Positions 23,054 to 34,058 of a DNA stretch of 64,000 nt are shown piece by piece; within the stretch, counting starts at the first letter, position 1; each line of letters starts with the position of its first letter. The DNA is from Jaapia argillacea MUCL 33604 (lineage: Eukaryota; Basidiomycota; Agaricomycetes; Jaapiales; Jaapiaceae). Under the pieces are notes generated by a model. The model did not search any database. It was not told the DNA's origin and saw nothing but the letters and a program-made list of their open reading frames with translations. The stretch is taken from positions 1,018,593 through 1,082,592 of the forward strand of contig KL197713.1 of assembly GCA_000697665.1 (NCBI GenBank), in the 5' to 3' direction. A program made the position numbers and the translations under genes.

Positions 23054-25072
23054 TCACATATCGAACCGACTCTTCCTGCCCTCCTCAGAATAGTAGCCGT
23101 ACAGACTATACGTCGCACAGCTGTAATTCGCATAATCTTCCGGGTTGGCGTTCTCAAGCGCCATCTGTGCCAAAGATGGTAAAGGCGGAGGGGAAGGCAC
23201 TCTTGGCGGTCTATCCTGGGACCTCGTCAACGCCTTCGCATGCCCATATCCTCCTCCATTTCCCACAGCAAACATCGCGTCGCCTCCATGTTCCACTCCA
23301 ACCCGAGGCGTTTCCATGGCTCCACCAAACGAGGTCGACGGAGTAGGAGTGCCGAAACCTGCAAGCATGAGATTTCCAAGAGAAGTGCTCGCTTCGAGTC
23401 CTGGCGTCATGGCCATGGACATTCGCGAAGCACGTCGTTGACCATCCCAAGTCGACTTCCTAGAAGGTTTTCGTGGTTTGGAAGCAACAACGCTCATCGA
23501 ATCATCCGGATAAATTGACATAGCATCCGGGGAAGGTGGAGACGTCATGCCAAGAGCAGCGGTAAGGGCCTTCGTGTCCCTCGCTCTTCGACCGTCTGAT
23601 TTACCGCCTGTGGGGATCGGAGGTAAGCCTGCATGGTCTTCGAAAGGGTTTGTGTTCAAGGTGGTAGAAGGCAGAGCGTAGATAGATCCACTCTTGTAGG
23701 GCGCCTTGATCCGTTCGCGGCCTCGAGGAAATGCAGCTGACGAGGGCTCGGCTACCATTCCGTTACCTTGGGCATGTCCATCCATAGCATACACAAGGGA
23801 AACGGAATCAGCGCCATCGGTGGGTGACATGTGGATATCTCCTCCAAGATAAGAAGGGTCACCGTTCTCCAGTGCTCGAATGCTGTGTCTGATATTAAAA
23901 TTATCCTTCGAAGCTCGGCGAGTGGCGACCTTCTCCTTGACTCGGATGGGAAGACCATCACCCGTGAGAGGAGTGACGCCAGTGCCAAACGCGACGCCGA
24001 TATTTTGAGACTCGGGCCGATTCCAGCTCATGCGCTGCGATGGAGTGGAGATCATGGACAATCGCGAAACAGTCTGTGTAATGGCATTTTGGACTTGTTG
24101 GATAGCCGGTCTTAGAGGGGGGACCGGGAAGCTCGACAGTAGGGCAAGTTTGTCACTAGATATAGAACGCTGGGATGATCGCTTCGTTTCGACAGGCGTG
24201 TCAACTGGGCGTGATTGGGTTTTGGTATTTTCAGGTACGATAGTGCTTGTTCCCTCCGAAGTAACGCCATTTCGCAGAGGGTATTGCGTCCACGCCCATC
24301 GACCATCGACAGTGTCTGAAAACCTTTCCTTGCCGCCGAAAAGAGGAGACTCGTCTTCGACAGGCTTCTCTGGTGGGCCATCTTGTAGAATAGGAAGTGA
24401 GGGAGTAGGCAGTGTCCGGTGCTGAGGCCGAGTGCAGAAGCGAACAAGGATGAATATACAGACGGCGGCAAATGCACACCCAACAGCCACAAGCGCGATA
24501 ATGACTACACGAACGTGATTGGGGTTTGGGCCGGCGGATGGGGACGCGGACGGGTTTGTTGAAGGTGTGATAGAGGGATAGGATACGCTGTGGGAGGTAG
24601 CAGTGGACGCCATCGACAAAGATTGGGACCAAGTCACAGGCAGATGTTCGATTGGGGGAACGTAAAGGGTCGTAGGAGAGATCGTCGTAGAATTTGGGAT
24701 AGCAACAGCGTTGATGATCGGAGTAGGTGTTGGAGATACATCGGAACTGGGCACTACGCCTGTGTCCGGTATAGGGTCAGGAATGGCAGTGACTTCTTTC
24801 GCCGAGCGGTAGTTCGCGTCGTTGGCTTTGGTGGAGTCGCCCTCGCCAGATGAAGGAGACTTGGATGCCAACTTCTTGTCACTTGGCTTCTCAGCACTAG
24901 GCTGATCGTTGGGTCGTTGAAGTGCATTATCTGCCAGGTTTCTGTTGGGTGTGTTGCTGGGTTTGGTCTTAGCGATGTGCTTTCTGAAAGTCTTGGTCTT
25001 TGGCGACTTTTTGGATGGCTGCCTAGATCCCTGTGGTAGCTTTCGCAGGCTCCGAGACGAGGGTCGATACAT
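23054..25072 (-). CDS. Ser/Thr/Pro-rich single-span membrane protein, function unknown
   Basis: One open frame of 672 codons. An ectodomain of about 185 residues rich in Ser, Thr and Pro is followed by one strong transmembrane helix (VRVVIIALVAVGCAFAAVCIFIL) with a basic stop-transfer RFCTRPQHR. A long low-complexity cytosolic tail ends in tyrosine-rich YANYSCATYSLYGYYSEE. The architecture resembles fungal wall-stress sensors and similar single-span proteins, but no Cys-rich WSC domain is present. An N-out ectodomain needs a signal sequence, which the ATG at 25072 does not give. A hydrophobic exon starting at 25166 (MDVHF..HSLLLLALVVAYLF) could splice in phase through a very short, 40-nt intron. 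That start is plausible but unproven. Confidence 0.7.
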   Translation of the reverse strand: MYRPSSRSLRKLPQGSRQPSKKSPKTKTFRKHIAKTKPSNTPNRNLADNALQRPNDQPSAEKPSDKKLASKSPSSGEGDSTKANDANYRSAKEVTAIPDPIPDTGVVPSSDVSPTPTPIINAVAIPNSTTISPTTLYVPPIEHLPVTWSQSLSMASTATSHSVSYPSITPSTNPSASPSAGPNPNHVRVVIIALVAVGCAFAAVCIFILVRFCTRPQHRTLPTPSLPILQDGPPEKPVEDESPLFGGKERFSDTVDGRWAWTQYPLRNGVTSEGTSTIVPENTKTQSRPVDTPVETKRSSQRSISSDKLALLSSFPVPPLRPAIQQVQNAITQTVSRLSMISTPSQRMSWNRPESQNIGVAFGTGVTPLTGDGLPIRVKEKVATRRASKDNFNIRHSIRALENGDPSYLGGDIHMSPTDGADSVSLVYAMDGHAQGNGMVAEPSSAAFPRGRERIKAPYKSGSIYALPSTTLNTNPFEDHAGLPPIPTGGKSDGRRARDTKALTAALGMTSPPSPDAMSIYPDDSMSVVASKPRKPSRKSTWDGQRRASRMSMAMTPGLEASTSLGNLMLAGFGTPTPSTSFGGAMETPRVGVEHGGDAMFAVGNGGGYGHAKALTRSQDRPPRVPSPPPLPSLAQMALENANPEDYANYSCATYSLYGYYSEEGRKSRFDM

Positions 25073-25504
25073 CTTTTGGTATTCGGAATAGATAGGCCAC
25101 GACCAGCGCGAGCAGGAGGAGAGAGTGGATAGGGATTTGGCAAGGAAGGTTGAAATGAACGTCCATCAAAGAAGCGCGACGGCCATTCCCTGTTTGGGAA
25201 AGGCGGCTTATTCGCGTTTAAGCTCTTGACGGCCACTAAACAGTCAGGGTCGCTGTATATCACGGCCCAGTCTCCAGCCCACCCACAAAACATTTTGTCC
25301 GACGCGTAAACTTGGACCCACACCTCCATCTTGTTTCTCCCAACCAGTCCACCCTGTAAATTCATGATTCTTGGATTCCTCCTGCTCAGCCAAAGCACAC
25401 ACCCGCACACTTCAGTTTGATTTGCCTCTTGATCAGATTGCCCAATATTTGAGAGCGCGTCACCAGTATTGGCAATCGCGTCGTCGGTCTTCCTGGGATA
25501 CTCT
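25073..25504. other. divergent promoter region, membrane protein / checkpoint mediator
   Basis: About 430 bp between divergent genes. It includes a possible signal-peptide exon on the minus strand at about 25076-25166, described with the membrane-protein gene. Otherwise nothing coding is evident. Confidence 0.45.
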
Positions 25505-28500
25505 ATGGACGACTCCAGGTAAGGTTCATAGCTTTGGCTCGCCACAAGCGGGCTCTTTTACTTACGTTGGTCGGATTTGGGTTTCCAGCTTCTTGCAGTC
25601 AGGCGAGTCGCAAGCCAGCCAGATTCTCGCAAATGCTATCGGTGGGGGTGCGGATATAACTTGGAGGTCACATAGCGGCGAGGATCACAGCTTCAGAGCA
25701 CCAGAGTCTTCAGGATCACGGCTGTCCTCCGAGTCTGCATCGTCATTATTGAGAGCAGCGGCACCTCGATATCACTTTCATGGTCTTGCTGCTACCCAGA
25801 CGCAGAGTCAGTATGAAGAACCTCCAAGCCATGAGGGCTCCCAGAAAGAGAACACACCAGCATCTGGCGAAGTACCTCCGTCTCCCTCATTCCACAACCC
25901 TCCCTCTACGCCATCTAATAAAGCGGTCAAAGCACCTCAGGGTGACCTGAGCCACCCCCCTTCACATCCTTCCATTCCATCGGCAACCTTGGACGTCCCT
26001 GCACTGCCTTCCCGAGCACCTCAAAATCCTCCAAAGACCCCTTTGAGAGGAAAGACTACAAAGGCCGTTTCTTTCGTCTCACCATCTGGTCCACAGCCTA
26101 ACCAAAACATTCCTCGAACTCAAACTTACCCTACGCACACACCTCGTTCTCGTCGCTCTCCTTCCCCAGCATCCCAGGACTCCTTTGCTGGGCCACTTCC
26201 CGACCCGGCGAAAGCTTTCCTCGCGACTTCAAGGCAGTTTGAGGTCCCTTTATCGGAGCTTGGACGCCCTGGCACAACGCAGGACAGCTCTGCGGAGGAG
26301 GCCACTCATCTCCGAGATCGACGCGAGGAGGGAGGACACACATCGATGTTTGGATATCCGTCCCGTCGCATGGTTCCATCCAGCCCTGTGATTGCCAGCA
26401 GTCCGTCGCGCGGTGATGTGCTTGTTGCAGCCACTCCGTCCAACTCGGATAGCTCGCAAAATCAGCCGTCGCAGCCTTCTCAAGCTTCTGGATTCGGCGC
26501 ATCACAGGACCCCGCGTTATTCTCCCACCGCCAACCGACTGAGGAAATCATCCTCGACGAAATCAATCGCGACCTACTTCTTTCGGATGGCAGTCAAGTC
26601 CCTTTTGATGACACTCAACCCTCATCCGACGATTATGAGCGGGTCTTGAACCCCGGACCGGAAGACATCGCAACACAGCTTGAAGAATACGAGGCGACGC
26701 AACCGACTTCGGAGAATGAAGACCTCCCTCATGATGACCATGAAGAAACAGTTCACCCTCCTCCAGTCATCGAGACACCAATGACTGCAACTACGAATCC
26801 TCGTGGGGTTCTCAGCATGGTGCCTGCTTGGAAAAGGCAGAAGTATATGCATCATCTGGGTGCGGATGCAGCTAATTTCGCGCCTCGAACTGCTCAAGAA
26901 CCGCCCGTAGCAACGCCAAACGTTATATCGGAGACACAACCTAACACCTTCCCCGCGCCGAGTTTCGTTCCAGAACCCAGTGATCCACGTCTCAATCAAC
27001 CCACCCCCCATGGCACTGCTCCTCCGCTCACGAGAGGATTTCCTCGCAACCGTAGGGTTGAGGATCCAATGGAAGTGGTCCCAGATTCCGAACCGCCTCA
27101 TACAGGGCGCTCTCCACTTTCGCCTTCCCGTACAGCTAGAATGACATCTCCACCAAATCAGGGTGATAAGGGCCATGCTGCTGCACTTGCAGGTCTAGCT
27201 GGCGACATCGACTTCGTCCCCGACTCCCTTTTGGGTCGTGACAATCATAGAGATCAAGATGAAGCCGATGATGAAGATGACGACGACGACGACGACGTCC
27301 CACTTGCTGTTGCTGTCCCTCTCAAGGATCACCACGCGAAGGGAAAAAGTCGAATGGTAAGTTGAAACGAGTGATCGTGATTCTTGTCGCTCACGTCGAT
27401 GAATTCTAGGCTCCCGAAGCTGAAGATGAGACTCTCCGCCCAAGATTGTCAGCCGTGAGCAAAGGGAAACAGAAAGAGACGGAGAAGCCGTCGTCTCGGC
27501 GAAAATCCACTCCCAACCCAACTCGACCTCCTTCTGTTGGCGTCGATCGACAGCAGAAGCGCCGGGCCAGTGGGAACGATGGCAAGTCATCTTCCTCAGC
27601 AGATGCCGAGTTTGCTGTTCCTCTGCCACCCGATCCTGAAGCCAAACGGAGGCAGGGTAATAATAAAACTCACCCACCTACCTCTCGGAAATCCAGTCGA
27701 AACCGAACGGCTTCTGCCACCCCTGCACCGACCGAGGTTACCAACCAATCTGAAACGGAGGGATCTGGATATGAGGGCCCCCTTCTTCTCAGTCCGTCGA
27801 GGAAAGTGAAGAAAGTAGCGAGGAAGGAGGAGGAGGAGGAAACCGAACCGGCGGACGACGATTATATGGATGTGGATGACAAGCCTAACTCCCGACGTAC
27901 AGTTGATCCTGGTCCGTCACGCAAACGCAAGCGCCAGCCGACGACTTCTACCGCGACTCGTGCATCTTCAAAAGCTCCTGCCACGAAGCTGGCCAAGTCT
28001 TTGGCGACACCCACAACCACACGACGACCAGCCAAGCGACTGAGGTCTGTAACCTCATCCAGTCGGGGCCTTGCTGCCGACGCCACTCGCGTCTTTGCGT
28101 TATGGAAAAACGATAGTCATTACTATTCCGGCGTCGTTCATTCGCTCAAAAGCGGGTCGAGTACTCTTTACCACGTGAAGTTCGATGATGGTACCGAGGG
28201 CGATGTGGAGATCCGCCAATTGCGACAAGCAATTCTTGTCGTTGGAGACGAGGTTATTCTTATAAATGGTGACCTCCGAGGCAAGGTGACGGAAGACAAG
28301 CTTGAATCAGACGGGGTGGTTGTAGTGGAAGTCGATGACGGCGACGAACTGGATCACCTTGAAGTTGGATTGAGTGAGGTTCGCATCGCAGGTCGAACCC
28401 TCTTGAAACAATGGAAGGATCGACTTCTACACGCGGATTCTATTATCACCCAAGTCCAGCCTAAGCCCCTCAAAGGTACTCCGTCTCCCTCCAAAATGTC

Positions 28501-29476
28501 CATGGTCAGCGGTACCTCCGCCACCAAGACCTCCAAATGCCGGTTCTTCTCCAAAACCGGGCTCGTAGTGACTCTCAGCCCTGGCAATCGTGACTGGGAT
28601 CAAGTAAAGGGGGATATTGAGAAGTCCATCAATAGTCATGGCGGAACCGTTATCGATGATTGGTCGAGTGTTATTTCTATTCGGGGCAAGCACAGTCAAT
28701 CGAATAAGCGGTGGGTGGTTGAGAAGGACGACGTGAGGTGGAGTGGGAGGGAGGGAATTGAGAGAGTTTTCTTGCTTTCTGATGAGGCGAACTCGAAGCC
28801 AAAGTATCTCATAGCTCTCGCGCTGGGTGTTCCATGCTTGAGCACCGACTGGCTTCGCGCTTGTTTGCAAGAGGTGATGTGCTCAGATTATCATCCGGTA
28901 AATCCCACATACTGACTGATTTTGTTTCGTAGGGGGAGAAGGATTGGCAGCCGTACTTGCTACCAGCTGGGTTCAGCGAACCTCTCAATGCCCGAGTCTC
29001 ACAGATGGTGGACTTGGATTGGGGCAATAGTTTCGAGCACGTTCGGGAGATCATGGCCAATCCCGTCGCGGCCAAGCTATTGTCGGATTTATCTGTGCTT
29101 TGCCTCAGTCCGGATTTCGTTCCTCTTGCCACGACCAAGACTTCCAAACGAGTGAGGCTTCACTTCATTCCTAGAATCATATCTAGACTCATTCTCATTG
29201 GTTTCTTTCTTGCAGGGTCAGAGTTCATCAGACGCCGATAAGGCCAAAGAAGCTAGCCGGACAATCCCTCTTATCGTCCTCGCTATGGGCGCGTCAAGAG
29301 TCGAAGCGGTCACTGAGGCCAAGTTCGCTTCACAGGACTTGAGTTCCTATGATTATGTGGTGGTGAAGGAGCTTGGGGACATCAATAAGATTGGGAACGA
29401 TGGAGTGACTTGCGTTCATTTATCTTGGGTGAAGGATTGTTTGATGGTTGGGAGACTTTTGCCCAGGCCGGAGTGA
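25505..29476 (+). CDS. Crb2/Rad9/53BP1-type DNA-damage checkpoint mediator (Tudor plus tandem BRCT)
   Basis: Exons are 25505..25518, 25589..27356, 27410..28873, 28933..29151 and 29216..29476, giving 1241 residues. The first exon is only 14 nt and encodes MDDS. The N-terminal half is disordered and rich in [ST]Q and SP sites (TQTQSQ, GASQD, ATQPTSE), as expected for ATM/ATR- and CDK-phosphorylated scaffolds, and ends in an acidic run. A Tudor-like domain follows (VFALWKNDSHYYSGVV, YHVKFDDGTEGDV). Tandem BRCT repeats are marked by LSTDWLRACLQ in the first and HLSWVKDCLMVGRLLP in the second. The order matches fission yeast Crb2 and animal 53BP1, which bind methylated H4K20 and phosphorylated H2A and recruit checkpoint kinases. 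The nuclear site of action is inferred from the family. Confidence 0.9.
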
Positions 29477-29979
29477 GCGATTTTCGGTGAGGAAACGCTC
29501 CTACTGTTGGTTATTTCACTCTTGATTTTCATTTCCGTTTTGTTGTCTTGCTTTCATTTTGGTTCTGATCTTCATGCTCTGCATCTCGCTCTCACTTCGT
29601 TTTGTGCTTGATTATTGTTTAACTTGAATATTTTGGTACGAGTATAACATGCCACTTCACGTTGTTGCTTCGTCGATTTTGAAGTCTGGAAGAAAGCCAG
29701 GTTTGCGGTTGGAGAAGACGGCATTTGATTGCTATGAATGATTGCTGCTGAGTTCCACCATGGGATGTATGGCCGTGTGGATCCACCAGAGCGTGCTATG
29801 TTTGGACATCTAAAGTCAGTCATTGATTCCATCCCATGTCCGAATGTCCAGATGACAAACCCCACACAAATATTACGGGTAGATCTGCAAGTAGGTGGAT
29901 CGGCATTCGTCGGGGTGGGAAGGAGAGACGACTTTACAATGTGATACAACCAAACGGGGAACACCCAGGAAAATAACAA
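29477..29979. other. convergent 3' intergenic region
   Basis: About 500 bp between the stops of the checkpoint mediator and the BRI3-like gene. The first 150 bp are T-rich on the plus strand, consistent with a 3' UTR. No gene is visible. Confidence 0.5.
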
Positions 29980-30610
29980 TCAATCCAGTCGAACACCACA
30001 TCGAGTACATTTCGTCTCTCTGTCGACACTAGAGCGGATTCTGGGTCAATATTATTGTTATAGCCGGTGGGAAGAGACTTACCATAAACAAATTAAGCCG
30101 ATAGGGAAACAGACAATGGCGGCGATTATGCCACCAATACCATAGTCGGTTTTGGAGTCGTGCATCCCCCGTGCACATTGGGCGAGTACTAATCAAAATG
30201 GAACAGATGAGAAAGGCTTGAAAAAGGAGAAGAGATACGGTTCGAGTGGACTCACATCGTTGCTGGTACTCTTGGCCCAGTTGGATGTCACGTTGTGCAG
30301 GATTCATTGGCATGGCTGGTGTACCCATCGGTGGGGATGCCAAAGGGCCACCAAGAGGACCTCCCAGAGAGCCCCCCAAAGGGCCGCCTAGTGGGGGTGC
30401 ATTTGGTGAAGGGTATGGTTGTGGAGGGTATGGGTTATTGGATGAGTAGGAACTGGGACTTCGCGAGTGTGGGTTGTAGGATTGGGAAGGATATTGAGGT
30501 TGAAAACCGTCAGGAGACGGGGACCCGACCGACGAGGGGGTGTATGGCGGGGGGCCATGTCCGAGCTGAGTCTGAGGCTCCTCGGCGTCAACTTTGTTTA
30601 GGATGATCAT
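29980..30610 (-). CDS. BRI3-like small membrane protein
   Basis: Exons in transcript order are 30610..30256, 30188..30083 and 30028..29980, giving 169 residues. The first 110 residues are Pro/Tyr/Gly-rich, with PPPYTPSS and a GGPLGG repeat. The conserved C-terminus has one hydrophobic segment (GIGGIIAAIVCFPIGLICL) followed by VDRETKCTRCGVRLD. This Gly-rich hairpin helix ending in a CxxC pair is the pattern of the brain protein I3 family. The animal protein is a lysosomal or endosomal membrane protein of unclear biochemical role. The PPPY near the N-terminus could be a WW-domain (Nedd4/Rsp5) ligand. It shares a 316-bp divergent promoter with the chromodomain gene. Confidence 0.72.
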
Positions 30611-30926
30611 CTGGGCGACTTGAGGGGGGATGGAAAGGTAAGAGTTGGCAAACTGCGGTCTCGGTTATGATTTGCGAGGATATAGGGCAATATGTATGGG
30701 CCTGCGCAGTCGTTCAAGGAAAGCAGCACAGCACTGGAGATTCACGACGGTGGACAAGTACCGGACTTTGCATCAAGGGCAGGAACCATTATTGCAGTGA
30801 CAGGCTGTGCGTCTAACTTTGGCGGAGGCGAGGCGGCCACCTTCGCGCAGTGAAGTCTGTCCCACGCTGCCCTTGTCCAAGTTCGCGTGACAACTTGGCC
30901 CACTCCTTAGTTTCCTCCCCTCCAAA
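30611..30926. promoter_or_regulatory. divergent promoter, BRI3-like / chromodomain gene
   Basis: The two start codons are 316 bp apart on opposite strands. No TATA box is clear. The interval must carry both 5' UTRs and promoters. Confidence 0.5.
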
Positions 30927-33822
30927 ATGTCTGATTCTGAACCCCCCGAATACGAAGTCGGTGAGTTGGGACACATACTCATCCCTTTCTTTCCTGACGC
31001 GTATTTAGAGTCCATCGTCTCCGCCAGAGTTGAGTCGAGACGGGGCAAGAAGATCACTTGGGTATGCCTCATTCACCGCTCATCTTACTGTAACGCGAAT
31101 TCACCTTGTGTCCTAGAAATACTGTGTCAAAGTCCGTACCACAACCCGTTGTCTGTGCATACATTCTTCTGACTACCTTCCTCCCCCAGTGGAAAGGGTT
31201 TGGGATCGCTGACAACACGTGAGTTCTGTTCCGTTAGTTTGGTTTCGATAGGGATCGCAACTCACCCCTCCTGCCCAGTTATGAGCCGGCAGAGTCATTT
31301 GAAGGCTCAGAACACTTTATCGACACGTTCTGGTCAAAAGTAGACACGGGAGGTCGCGACATAAACGATGCCTCCCTTTGGAAGTCCAAAGAGGAGGTTT
31401 TGCCACATGGTCCTCCTCGTCGTAAGTCTACCAGTTGCAACTCTTCCCTCATCATCTGTGACATCTTGATCTTCAGGTCGGAAGAGCAAAGTGTTCAAAT
31501 CCAAGGAGGTGCGAGACGACACCCCGACGGCTCCTCCTGTCGCATCCTCCTCCCGCGTCCCGACACATCAGTCTCCAGAGGACGTGGATGAAGATGACGA
31601 ACAACCCTCACGACATAAGAAGAGAGCTGCCGCTTCGTCACCGTCACATGGGACAGATCCACCTCGCGTAAAGCGAAAACGAATGGCTTCACCAGATGCA
31701 GAGCCTCCAATAATCACCCCCACAAGAACTAGTGCTCGATTCAAGCCATCTGAGTCCTCCTCCAAAACCGCCACGTCATCTCCTTCACCCACAAAGGCAC
31801 TGACCCAGGGGAAGGGGAAGGGACGCAGACTCTTTTCTCCCGGTCCCCTTCTCAGCGCAACACCCCTGAAGGGAAAGGCCCTACGTCGATCCCCCTCGTC
31901 AATCGTACCAAGTTCTGCTCCTGAAGAATGCGATTCTGGGGAAGAAGCAACAATGCCCTCAGCACCGGACTCGTCGAAACCGGACGTTCAGGATAACGAC
32001 GAGCCTGTGGGTGATGGGGATATGATGCAGGAAGATGAAAAACAGGAGTCTGGACCTGTTGCTGAAGCTGACGTTTTTGGAGACGGTGGGGTCCCTATGG
32101 ATGATGAAGCCCATAATCCCGAAACAAATGAAGGTCAACCCTCCCTCACATCGCAGGCCAAACCCGTGTTCCAGCTCGCGGCGCCCACACAGTCTGGTTC
32201 TTCTCCGAACCCCGCACCCATATCTTCAACCTCTCGCTCACATTCCTCCCAACGCTCTTCAACTCCTCAAAAGCCACCCAGCACCTTCGGTTTCCAACCT
32301 CAACCAACCATCTCTCCTGTCCGTCCCGTAGTACCGTCGCATCGAGCTCGCGAAGCAAATCCCCGAGTCAAACCCATTGACGACTCAACACCTGGTCAAC
32401 ACGCATCTGCTATCAACGCGAAGGCGCGGATCCTTGCTGGTCCGAATGGACCGGTTGCCGGGACTAGTGGTAGCGGAGGTCCGAGGGGAAGGATCCAGGC
32501 AGGAGCGAGGAAGAGCTCATTGTTGACGTTTCAGAAGGGGGTGCTGAAGACCACGCCCGGATCGTTTGGGAAGGCCGGAGGGAGTGCCAGTGCCGGTGGG
32601 TCGGTTGCGGTGGATCAGTCGACAGGGCTTGGTGGCGGTACCAGCGCCGATGCCGAGGACCTCTTTGGCGATGAGGGCTTGGGAGATGAACTGGATGACG
32701 GAGACCATATCTCTGGATTGAATGGTGCTGCATCTTCTGAGCTAGCGCCGCCACCTACTGCAGAAGAACTTCTGAAAATGGCTGGGCTGAATTCGGAAGA
32801 TGCAGGCGCGTTGGCCGATTTCGAGGAGGAAGAAGCACCAAGTGGTGATGTTGCTGTTATGGAAGCCGGTTCCTCACCTGCTGCTGCTGCTGGGAGCTCC
32901 GCTGCCGAAATTGCGAATGTGTAAGTTCATCCTTCTCCCATTCTGTGCACACATCTGATCACTATGGGTGTTGTAGACCACCGGCCGAGGGTTCGTCTAC
33001 TACCTCGGCCATTCAGAAGCCCTCGCAGTCCCTGTTGGATACCATGAGTTCTCTATTTAATAAATCAAGTGTCTTTTCGACTGTGTAAGACTACCCTACG
33101 GAACTCCTTCAACTTCTCTGATTCTGACGAGATTATAGGTCTGTCACTACCACAGCGGCCTCGGAGCCTTCGGGAAGTGTGTTGACCGGCTTGCACTCCG
33201 TCTTGCGACGATCCACAATCTTTGGCCCTCTGTATGTTTCTTCTCGATATTTCAAGTGACCACCGAAGCTGACTCGATGTCGATCAGTTCATCCATCCCT
33301 AGCCCGGCAAAGTTTTTCCTCGGATTCACGCCAGAAATCCAGGTACCAGTGATTTTCAAGGAAGTCGTATCTGATCCGTCCTCGGCCTTGGACCCTCTTG
33401 ATAAACTTACCACTGGACAAAGGGGGACTCCGGGTAAAGTATACCCAGGCTCCACACTTATCCACGTCCTCGGATCCACTGGAGCTTTTGCTCGAGTTGA
33501 AGTTGAAGCCGACGCGGACGAGTCACAGTATCATTATTTTGACCAGTTCCTGAAGCATCTGAAGTCTGATGGTGTCGTAAGTCGTGCCTTCCATATGCTC
33601 ATTTTACCTTGCTTACTTGGTTTCGTCCAGTTCATCCAGATGGCGGGTTCAAGGGTGATCGCATTCTTTGCGTCAGAGAACAAGCTGGTCACGGAACAAC
33701 TCGCTATACCTCAAGGCCTTCGTGGATTGCCAGAGACTGTTGTTGCCGCTCACGTTTTTGTCAAGGACTACACCGCCTACTTGGACGTTTCTGAGAAGCC
33801 TATGGAGGTGCAATGGTCTTAA
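30927..33822 (+). CDS. Chromodomain protein with unrecognised C-terminal domain
   Basis: Exons are 30927..30960, 31009..31061, 31117..31131, 31190..31218, 31279..31421, 31477..32920, 32977..33084, 33139..33231, 33288..33576 and 33631..33822, giving 799 residues. A canonical chromodomain starts at residue 8: YEVESIVSARVES, KKITWKYCVKWKGFG and TYEPAESFEGSEHFIDTFW, with the aromatic cage residues present. It is assembled from five small exons, one of only 15 nt. About 500 residues of Ser/Pro/Asp-rich disorder with basic patches (RVKRKRM, RHKKRAA) follow. The last 180 residues look folded (FFLGFTPEIQVPVIF, GSRVIAFFAS, ETVVAAHVFVKDYTAYL). I do not see a chromoshadow domain, so it is not HP1. The architecture recalls heterochromatin proteins such as fission yeast Chp1, by inference only. 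Confidence 0.85.
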
Positions 33823-34058
33823 TTGTTCCACTTTTGAAGCTTTATTTCGTTGTGATTGGAATGTTTTTATCGGTATCCTACTCATACAACATATTCCTTG
33901 GTTCACGCTACATGCTGCACTGATGATCAACGTACCGTACCTCACTCCCTACCACTTGCACTGATCTACCGTGTCATCGCCACCGAAATGTGTACAATAC
34001 TTAACTACTGGCCTTGTCATATAGTCTTTAACCGTCCATTTCAGAGTACTCTAAATCT

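Noticed and set aside
26622-27176. Minus-strand open frame of 184 codons
   Set aside because: It is antisense to the checkpoint-mediator exon with its SQ/TQ-rich coding sequence. No independent evidence supports it.
27265-27300. GAT/GAC-rich run resembling a microsatellite
   Set aside because: It encodes an acidic Asp tract inside the checkpoint mediator and needs no other explanation.
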